DNA of 19,455 nucleotides from an uncultured bacterium (lineage in GTDB: Bacteria; Bacillota; Clostridia; Lachnospirales; Lachnospiraceae). Below are positions 13,657-19,455 of this stretch, one piece after another. A program made the translations under genes and the position numbers. The stretch lies in assembly GCA_905214365.1 (NCBI GenBank), contig CAJMMH010000013.1:1-19455 (forward strand), read 5' to 3'. The notes beneath the pieces are model-generated. The model saw nothing but the letters and a program-made list of their open reading frames with translations. It was not told the origin of the DNA and made no database searches. Numbering within the stretch: position 1 is the stretch's first letter; each line of letters starts with the position of its first letter.

Positions 13657-15687
13657 TTACCGGTCCTCCTCAATCCAAATTTGCATCTCGCCCTCTCCGC
13701 GGTTTGCCCACGCGTAGTACGGAATCATGCGGAGCTTCGCCTCTTCATACTTTGCCTTCTGCCAGGTATGATACAGACCGTCACTGTACTCTTCCGCCAG
13801 TCTTCTGCGTCCTGTCGTCTCTAGCATTACCATCGGCGTACCGAGCTCTGTGCTGATTTCCTCACAGAACGAAGCTGTCCCCTTCAGATACAGCCGCTCT
13901 AAGTGTGTGCCGTTGTCTGCCTCCTCCAGACAATACACAACCGGTCCCCGCATCACTGCCAGCTTTCCAATATCCTCGCGCACCCGACTGTCCGCCTGCA
14001 GAATCCGAACTGTCATCGGGAAGTTCAGCTTCAGCTCATCGCCATCCTTCCATTCGCCGCTGACGTACAGATATCCTTTCTCCATCCGGCAGTCCTTTCC
14101 CTGCGCACCGGTCATTTCAAAATCCTCCGACCAGCCAGGAATGCGGAACGCAATCGTCGTTGTCACCGACTCTTTGCAGGAAACACGTACTGATGTCTGA
14201 CCATTCCACGGAAATTCCGAAGTCAGTGATACCGTAAACTGCTTTCCGTCCGCCTCACACGCAATCGTACCGCCAAGATACAAATGAACAAATAAAGTAT
14301 CTGCATTTTCCGTAAACGCATACGAACCAACCGAGCTGACCAGACGCGCCAGATTCGGCGGGCAGCAGGCGCAGCCAAACCACTTCTGGCGGACCGGCTT
14401 TACATGATTCTTGCGCTCATCTTCCCTGCAGGCTTCCGGATTGACCGACAGCGGATTGACATAGAAGAAGCTCTTGCCATCGAGCGCCATACCGCTCAGA
14501 ATGCCATTATGAAGCGCAAGCTCCATCACATCCGCATACTGCGAATCCGCCTCCATCTCCAACATCCGTCTCGCGAAAAAGACAAGTCCGATTGACGCGC
14601 AGGTTTCCGCGTAAACCGTATCATTCGGCAGATCAAACGGGAAGGAAAATGCCTCACCGAGGCGGGTCGATCCGATGCCTCCGGTCACATACATCTGTTC
14701 CTTTACCACGCTGTTCCAGAGATTTCTGCACGCTTCCTTCAGTGATTCATCGCCGGTCAGCCGCGCCACATCCGCCATGCCGGAATACAGATACACCGCG
14801 CGCACCGCATGTCCGACCGCGCGCTTCTGCTCCCTGACCGGAAGATGCGCCTGATTGTACTTATAACGGATTTTCTGTCTCTTTTCAATCGGAGTCAGCT
14901 CATGCTCCTGATCAAAATAGTACGGCTGCGTACCGCGCTGATTGATGAAGAACTCCGCCAGACGCAGAAAACGCGCTTCCCCAGTCGCCTCATACAGACG
15001 GACTAATGCCATCTCCGCAATCTCATGTCCCGGATAGCCCTTGCACTTTCCTTCCTCCGGACCAAACTTTGAATCAACGAACTCCGCAAAACGCATTGCT
15101 GCCTTCAGAAGCTTATCTTTTCCGGTTGCCTGATAGTATGCAACCGCACCCTCTGTCAGATGGCCGAAGCAGTACAGCTCGTGATGATCCTTCAGGTTGG
15201 TAAAAATCCGATCCATACCGTTGATGATATAGTAAGTATCCAGATAACCGTTCGGCTGCTGCGCTGCGCACACAATATCAATCGCCTGATCAGCAACCGC
15301 CTCCAGCTTCGGATCCGAATGCTGCGTCAGCGAATAGGCAACCGCCTCAATCCACTTGGAAAAATCGCTGTCCTGGAACACAAAGCCATAAAACTTATCC
15401 GGGTCCGGATGCTCCGGATCCTCCGGCAGTGCCTCAAACCCGCGAAACGTATACTTCGGCTCTTCAAAGCTGCTTCCCTGCTCCTTCCGTTCCTCATTCA
15501 GCCGTCCTGCCGCCTTAAAATTGTGCATGCAATAACTCGGCGCCGCGCCCTCCACACGGTCATTCAGCGTTTCCCACTGATACGGAATTACCTCCGTGCG
15601 GACTAACTCCATTTCCCCCTTCCAAAACGGATCTGTCACCTGGATGTGCTTCAGATCCACCGGTCTGCTGATCGTTTTCTGCTCCAT
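13657..15687 (-). CDS. GH127 beta-L-arabinofuranosidase (DUF1680, HypBA1-like)
   Basis: This 676-residue glycoside hydrolase should release L-arabinose from beta-L-arabinofuranosides. It aligns well by motif with Bifidobacterium HypBA1 (about 658 residues). The acid/base Glu345 in LGEAFSF lies 16 residues before zinc-ligand Glu361, as in the reference. Cys363 (YAETCA) and the CACCPPN motif supply zinc ligands and the cysteine nucleophile (Cys441, with Cys442). An (alpha/alpha)6-like catalytic domain occupies about 20-460 and a beta-rich C-terminal part follows. No signal peptide is seen, so substrates must be imported. ATG has GGGAGG eight bases upstream. It is 24 nt after the CapA-like gene and one base before the discoidin-domain gene. 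Other GH127 specificities exist, so the exact sugar is not certain. Confidence 0.93.
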   Translation of the reverse strand: MEQKTISRPVDLKHIQVTDPFWKGEMELVRTEVIPYQWETLNDRVEGAAPSYCMHNFKAAGRLNEERKEQGSSFEEPKYTFRGFEALPEDPEHPDPDKFYGFVFQDSDFSKWIEAVAYSLTQHSDPKLEAVADQAIDIVCAAQQPNGYLDTYYIINGMDRIFTNLKDHHELYCFGHLTEGAVAYYQATGKDKLLKAAMRFAEFVDSKFGPEEGKCKGYPGHEIAEMALVRLYEATGEARFLRLAEFFINQRGTQPYYFDQEHELTPIEKRQKIRYKYNQAHLPVREQKRAVGHAVRAVYLYSGMADVARLTGDESLKEACRNLWNSVVKEQMYVTGGIGSTRLGEAFSFPFDLPNDTVYAETCASIGLVFFARRMLEMEADSQYADVMELALHNGILSGMALDGKSFFYVNPLSVNPEACREDERKNHVKPVRQKWFGCACCPPNLARLVSSVGSYAFTENADTLFVHLYLGGTIACEADGKQFTVSLTSEFPWNGQTSVRVSCKESVTTTIAFRIPGWSEDFEMTGAQGKDCRMEKGYLYVSGEWKDGDELKLNFPMTVRILQADSRVREDIGKLAVMRGPVVYCLEEADNGTHLERLYLKGTASFCEEISTELGTPMVMLETTGRRRLAEEYSDGLYHTWQKAKYEEAKLRMIPYYAWANRGEGEMQIWIEEDR

Positions 15688-15711
15688 ACGTTTTACCTCC
15701 CGCTGCTGTTC

Positions 15712-17244
15712 TTATTCCAATCCAGCTGCCTGACGCTGCTGATGTACCTGCACCTCCATCTGTGCCTGCAGCTGGTACATATAGTCAAGATTGAAATTCG
15801 GGTTATCATTAAATACCCAGCTTCCCGCCGCCAGATCCCGGCTGTAATCTTCAAACCGGTATGTCGTTACCTCGTTATAATAGTCGCGCAGACCTCCGGT
15901 TATGCGGTAATCTGTCGCAAGAAACTGCATGTTGAAATCACTGATTTTTGTCCCGTACCGGCTCTTCTCAATCATCACATCCGCCATTCCGCCGATAATC
16001 GTTGACTCCTTATTCTGAATCGACTGGAAGTTTCCAAGTGAATAATACACAAGCATCTTTCCGCCGTCCGGGCGGGCAACCATCTCCACCGGCTCTACCA
16101 CATGCGGATGCGTTCCGATCACAAGGTCAACGCCCTGCTGCGCCAAAAACGCCGTTTCCTGCTGCTGCTTCGCGTCGGTTCCAAGCTCGTATTCCGTTCC
16201 CCAATGCGGAAATACAATCACAAAATCAGACGATGCCTTTGCCTTCTGAATCAGCGCCGCCAGCCGGTCATAATCCAGGTAATCGGTCAGATACTCCTGT
16301 CCGGTAAGCGCGGACGGAATGTTAAGCAGATCCGTATAGTTAATCATCGCGATGCGAATCCCCTGGCACTCTACAACCGCGACCTCATCCCTGCTTTCCC
16401 AGCTGTCGTGGATTCCTAACAGCGTAATCTGCGGATAATGCGTCTTAAAATACTGCACCATATGTATCACGGCTCCAGCTCCCTGGTCGAGGATGTGGTT
16501 GTTTGCCCCCAATACCACATCAAATCCAACCTTTGCCAGCTCGTCCGCCATCTCCGTGCGTCCGTTAAAGCATGGATATCCCTGGATGCCGAGTTCATTG
16601 CCGCCGATCACCGTTTCCTGGTTGATCACCGCCAGATCTGCCGACTGAATCAGCCCTGTAACATGGCAGAAATTATAATCATAATTATAGCTCCCGTCCG
16701 CCTGCAGGCCGCTTAACGACACAGAGCGATGCATCAGGTTATCGCCGAACGCAACCAGATGAACCGAAGCAGTCGGAGTCTCCGTAAGCTGTACCGCGAC
16801 AGAAGCCGCGATCTGAGGTTCTGTCTGCTGCTCTGTCTGTGTTTCCGTCCGCACGGCAGTCTGTGTTCCGTCCTCGCCTGATTCACTTCCCGTATTATCC
16901 GACGCATCCGCAAATTGCTGTGCAAAAGAAGACGGCTGCAGCGGCTCTGTGGACGGCTCTGTGTTTGTCTGTCCATTTTCCACCTGCACCAGATCTACAC
17001 CCGATCCGTCTTTGTTTCCATGCTCCGTGCCTGCCGCGTCTGCATCTCCCGGCTGCTCCGGGTCCTTCTCATCCAGGCCAAACACAAGCGCAATACTTTG
17101 TCCATCGGGCCACTGTCCCATCCCGGCAATCACGCCGAAGAAAACTCCGACAATCACCAACATTACCGTAATCCCAGTTACGGTTCCTATCATAAGCAGC
17201 TGTTTTCTGCGCTTCCGCAGATTTATCCTTCGTCTTTCATCCAC
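15712..17244 (-). CDS. Membrane-anchored CapA-family protein (PGA_cap metallophosphatase-like fold)
   Basis: This 510-residue protein has a basic N-terminus, one membrane segment (about 17-40), a Glu/Gln/Thr-rich linker (about 57-158) and an extracytoplasmic CapA domain (about 161-425). Conserved motifs are FGDNLMHR (166-173), INQE, GANNH (246-250), FPHWGTEY (345-352), GTHPH (377-381) and YSLGNF. The family is named for poly-gamma-glutamate capsule synthesis, but many members stand alone with unknown function. No other capsule genes are here. The start is GTG at 17244 with GGGGGA eleven bases upstream; it keeps the basic residues before the membrane segment, whereas the first in-frame ATG (residue 18) would remove them. 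It is the first gene of the operon with GH127, behind the promoter at 17376-17404. Confidence 0.9.
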   Translation of the reverse strand: MDERRRINLRKRRKQLLMIGTVTGITVMLVIVGVFFGVIAGMGQWPDGQSIALVFGLDEKDPEQPGDADAAGTEHGNKDGSGVDLVQVENGQTNTEPSTEPLQPSSFAQQFADASDNTGSESGEDGTQTAVRTETQTEQQTEPQIAASVAVQLTETPTASVHLVAFGDNLMHRSVSLSGLQADGSYNYDYNFCHVTGLIQSADLAVINQETVIGGNELGIQGYPCFNGRTEMADELAKVGFDVVLGANNHILDQGAGAVIHMVQYFKTHYPQITLLGIHDSWESRDEVAVVECQGIRIAMINYTDLLNIPSALTGQEYLTDYLDYDRLAALIQKAKASSDFVIVFPHWGTEYELGTDAKQQQETAFLAQQGVDLVIGTHPHVVEPVEMVARPDGGKMLVYYSLGNFQSIQNKESTIIGGMADVMIEKSRYGTKISDFNMQFLATDYRITGGLRDYYNEVTTYRFEDYSRDLAAGSWVFNDNPNFNLDYMYQLQAQMEVQVHQQRQAAGLE

Positions 17245-17375
17245 AACAATCCGTATCCCCCGGTTTCCCGCCTGTTCTGCCGCTGGACGGCTCTTCGCCC
17301 TCTGTTTTCACTGCCCTTTATCTTTCTGTCTTTGGCTTCAGAACGGCCTGACATTCTCTGCCAGTCATGGGATTT

Positions 17376-17404
17376 ATTTTACCAAATTCAGGGGGAATTG
17401 TAAA
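17376..17404 (-). promoter_or_regulatory. Strong predicted sigma-A promoter of the CapA-GH127 operon
   Basis: On the minus strand TTTACA (17404-17399) and TAAAAT (17381-17376) are separated by 17 bp, each matching five of six consensus bases. Transcription should begin near 17369, about 125 nt before the GTG start. Confidence 0.8.
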
Positions 17405-17463
17405 GGCATGGCGGAAGATATCGGGAGAGTTCCTGGCTGCGCTCCGTGCGGATAGAAAAGAAT

Positions 17464-17506
17464 TTTTGCAATGCTTCGCAGACAAAATTACCGTTTTACA
17501 ATGCTT
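17464..17506 (-). promoter_or_regulatory. Two 13-bp direct repeats upstream of the CapA-GH127 promoter
   Basis: AAGCATTGTAAAA (17506-17494) and AAGCATTGCAAAA (17476-17464) differ at one base and start 30 bp apart, about three helical turns. The nearer copy ends 59 bp upstream of the -35 box. They are candidate sites for a dimeric regulator, perhaps the AraC protein at 18254-19348. Binding is unproven. Confidence 0.4.
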
Positions 17507-17518
17507 GATTTGTTAAGA

Positions 17519-17570
17519 AACCGTCCAGGCACACTCCGAAATTGAACCATTCGGAATCACCTGGGCGGTT
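17519..17570. terminator. Hairpin after the HD-domain gene, probable terminator
   Basis: AACCGTCCAGG (17519-17529) pairs with CCTGGGCGGTT (17560-17570) with one G-T pair. An inner stem TCCGAA/TTCGGA (17535-17540 with 17550-17555) extends it. It starts 33 nt past the HD gene stop. On the minus strand a short T-rich tract (TTTCTT) follows; on the plus strand ATTTTT follows, so it may act in both directions. Confidence 0.65.
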
Positions 17571-17603
17571 ATTTTTCTGCAGTCTGTTAGATTTTTATGC
17601 GCA

Positions 17604-18170
17604 TTACTCCACTGCCTCGCACCGTTCCTCGCAGCTTCTCATTGCAAGGATTGTCCGGGAGATCAGATCGTCCAGGCTCCAGCCGAGCAATTCTGCGCCG
17701 CGCTCAATCACCTCGCGGGAGCAGCCCGCCGCAAAGCCCTTGCTCTTATACTTTTTCTTTACAGATTTCAGCTCCAGGTCTAATACGCTTTTGGACGGAC
17801 GCATCAGTGCAACCGCGCCGATCAAACCGGTCAGTTCGTCTATCGCGTACAGCACCTTTTCCATTTCATGCTCCGGCTTGATATCAACCGTCAGCATCCA
17901 ACCGTGACTTGCTGTCGCGTGAATCAGGCGCTCGTCGAGTCCGCGCTCTCTCATAATTTCCTGTTCCTTAATGCAGTGCTGCTCCGGATACTGTTCAAAA
18001 TCCAGATCGTGCAGCAGGCCGACGATTCCCCAGAACTCTTCCTCATCTCCGTAGCCAAGTTCTTTCGCAAAATAACGCATGACTCCCTCAACCGTTACTG
18101 CGTGTCTGCGGTGAAAATGATCCTGATTGTACTCTGTCAGCAGCTGCCACGCCTCGTCTCTTGTTATCAT
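17604..18170 (-). CDS. HD-domain hydrolase
   Basis: This 188-residue cytosolic protein carries an HD metal-dependent phosphohydrolase fold. Likely metal ligands are His23 (FHRRHAV), His54-Asp55 (GLLHDLDFEQ) and Asp111 (YAIDELTG), with a conserved ATASHGW stretch between. The C-terminal helical part (128-188) matches short bacterial HD proteins of unknown substrate. The start is ATG at 18170 with AGAGGAG ten bases upstream; a GTG at 18191 would add seven residues but overlaps that ribosome site. It lies 83 nt after the AraC regulator on the same strand with no clear terminator between, so co-transcription is possible. No link to sugar metabolism is visible. Confidence 0.88.
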   Translation of the reverse strand: MITRDEAWQLLTEYNQDHFHRRHAVTVEGVMRYFAKELGYGDEEEFWGIVGLLHDLDFEQYPEQHCIKEQEIMRERGLDERLIHATASHGWMLTVDIKPEHEMEKVLYAIDELTGLIGAVALMRPSKSVLDLELKSVKKKYKSKGFAAGCSREVIERGAELLGWSLDDLISRTILAMRSCEERCEAVE

Positions 18171-18253
18171 AATCGCTCTTCTCCTCTGCACCGGTACTCC
18201 CGTCCGCCGCCTTCTGCCCTCACAGCTAACGGCCGACTTCCCTGATTTATCGT

Positions 18254-19348
18254 TTACACAGATCCGGCAGTCCCGCCGGTTTCTGTTTCCGCGATTATAG
18301 CACCGTCCGGTTCATTTGTGAAGAGTCCATTTTTCTTCCTGATCCGGTACGCGCGCGGCGTCATCCCAAATTTCCGAGTAAAAATGCGAACAAAATAGCT
18401 GATATTATCAATTCCGACTTCCGCCGCAATCTCTGTCACCGTATCGTTTGTTGCTTCCAGCAATTCTTTTGCCCGATTCAGCCGGAAATCAACCAGATAG
18501 CGAACCGGTGTCGATCGGATGCCCATATGGAAGCAGCGCAGCGCTTCGCTTTTGCTGATATTCGCGGCGGCTGCAATTTCATCCAGTGTAATCTTTTCCC
18601 GGTAATTTTTCACAATAAACTGCATCATTGCAAGGTTTCTCGACTGAATCAGCATATCCGTTTCATGCCCGCTTCCGGATAACCGCTCCTGCTCTTCCTG
18701 CAAAAATACCCGCCACAGCCGCGCCGCCGCAATCTGAATATCAAACTTTGCCAGATCAATCCTGGAGTTACTCCAGTTCTCCGTACAATCTGTGTGTCCT
18801 GCGTTCTGCCTGCTGTTTTCTGCACACCTGCTGTTCCCTGTGCGTCTGCCATTTCCAGTATTCCCTGCTTTCTCCGCTGCTTCTTGTACTTCCCGGTCCC
18901 TCGCAAGCTGAAACAGATGGCATAATTCTTTCAGCACGTTTTGATCTTCAGGCGCTGTCTGGGATAAAGCCACACAGGCGCATCCTGATTTCAGCACAGG
19001 ATCAATAACTTCCTGCCATACCTCCGATTTTCTCTGCGCAATCAATTCCGGCAAAAATAAAACATTTGGCATCTGCGCGCCCTCCAAAGATTCAAACCGG
19101 TGAATGACCCGGCTGTTGATAAACGCTCCATCTCCCTTTCTGAGTACGATCCGCTCCGTTCCTGCCAGACAGATAGCTTCCCCCGATTGGATATACACCC
19201 ATTCAACCTCCGTATGCCAGTGCCATTCAATATAATGCTTATCAAACCGATGAATATCATCCAGATAATACTCAAATGGAAAACCGGGCGTTCCGTGATT
19301 CCGCAGCTCCCGCATGGTTTCATTGGTTTCGATTTCTGTAACCTGCAT
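18254..19348 (-). CDS. AraC-family transcriptional regulator with cupin-type N-terminal domain
   Basis: This 364-residue regulator has an N-terminal cupin-like sugar-sensing half (about 20-105, with EWHWHTEVEWVYIQSGE and the HRF motif) and a C-terminal AraC DNA-binding domain (about 242-338, with LDEIAAAANISKSEALRCFH and VTEIAAEVGIDNISYFVRIF, then MTPRAYR). Between them lies an Asn/Gly/Arg/Cys-rich insert (about 160-196) containing a repeated NSR unit, not expected in the family. The C-terminal tail after 340 is extra. ATG has GAGGGGAG about 13 bases upstream. Its start is only 53 bp from the terminal repeat, so its promoter may lie partly in that repeat. It may control the nearby CapA-GH127 operon; this is inferred from neighbourhood. 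Confidence 0.92.
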   Translation of the reverse strand: MQVTEIETNETMRELRNHGTPGFPFEYYLDDIHRFDKHYIEWHWHTEVEWVYIQSGEAICLAGTERIVLRKGDGAFINSRVIHRFESLEGAQMPNVLFLPELIAQRKSEVWQEVIDPVLKSGCACVALSQTAPEDQNVLKELCHLFQLARDREVQEAAEKAGNTGNGRRTGNSRCAENSRQNAGHTDCTENWSNSRIDLAKFDIQIAAARLWRVFLQEEQERLSGSGHETDMLIQSRNLAMMQFIVKNYREKITLDEIAAAANISKSEALRCFHMGIRSTPVRYLVDFRLNRAKELLEATNDTVTEIAAEVGIDNISYFVRIFTRKFGMTPRAYRIRKKNGLFTNEPDGAIIAETETGGTAGSV

Positions 19349-19401
19349 CTGTTTTTACGCGCTCCCCTCTGTCATCCGTGTATTCCTGTTCTTGGGCATA
19401 T

Positions 19402-19454
19402 GTCAAGTGGATATTCGCAATCCGCTTCGCTACTTGCTCATAACCAAATAACTG
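19402..19454 (-). repeat. Right copy of the 53-bp terminal inverted repeat
   Basis: This is the exact reverse complement of bases 1-53. Read on the minus strand it ends in CCACTTGAC pointing into the window, and the next base makes a complete TTGACA (19406-19401). It is upstream of the AraC gene. See the left copy for interpretation. Confidence 0.9.
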
Positions 19455-19455
19455 C

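Larger units (their letters stand above)
17245..17603. other. 359-bp intergenic region: promoter, repeats and terminator
   Basis: No convincing gene lies here. Going from right to left it holds the terminator-like hairpin after the HD gene (17519-17570), two 13-bp direct repeats (17464-17506), the promoter of the CapA-GH127 operon (17376-17404), and a leader of about 125 nt ending in the GGGGGA ribosome site. Confidence 0.75.

Overview
The window looks like chromosomal DNA from an anaerobic, low-to-moderate-GC Firmicute, most probably a gut Lachnospiraceae. The reasons are strong AGGAGG-type ribosome binding sites, sigma-A promoters with 17-bp spacers, a YesM/YesN-type two-component pair beside a sugar ABC transporter, and a 452-residue citrate synthase of the type common in that family. 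This placement is inferred from gene content; there is no rRNA marker. I see no tRNA, rRNA, CRISPR array, phage gene or transposase. Thirteen protein genes fill most of the window, and all but one lie on the minus strand.

The left half (128-9309, minus strand) is a sugar sensing and uptake locus. In transcription order it holds a YfcE-like phosphodiesterase, a YesN-type response regulator, a YesM/LytS-type histidine kinase with an extracytoplasmic Cache-like region, and a membrane-anchored periplasmic-binding protein. Kinase and binding-protein starts each overlap the preceding stop by 4 nt. A clear intrinsic terminator follows. After it comes a promoter region carrying two 9-bp direct repeats exactly 21 bp apart, then an ATPase-permease-binding protein ABC importer. 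This resembles the XylFII-LytS/YesN three-component logic known for xylose in Clostridium: an anchored binding protein and kinase sense a sugar and the YesN regulator switches on the transporter. The sugar cannot be read from the sequence.

The centre holds the only plus-strand gene (9516-11141), an exported M28 metallopeptidase anchored by a C-terminal membrane segment. It is driven by a perfect-consensus promoter (TTGACA, 17 bp, TATAAT) and has a terminator-like hairpin in its leader. It converges on a citrate synthase gene (11265-12623) across a shared bidirectional terminator. Upstream of the citrate synthase promoter is an unusually perfect palindrome.

The right half has two groups. One is a tight operon (17244 to 12870) of a membrane-anchored CapA-type protein, a cytosolic GH127 beta-L-arabinofuranosidase with all catalytic and zinc residues present, and a cytosolic protein with a discoidin-like C-terminal domain. 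The other is an AraC regulator with a cupin-type sensor half, followed by an HD-domain hydrolase. GH127 together with the importer suggests use of arabinofuranose-containing plant glycans, but linking the two halves functionally is inference.

The window begins and ends in a perfect 53-bp inverted repeat (1-53 and 19402-19454). Either a dispersed repeat family flanks the segment and broke the assembly there, or the segment is bounded by real inverted repeats that could support inversion or mobility.
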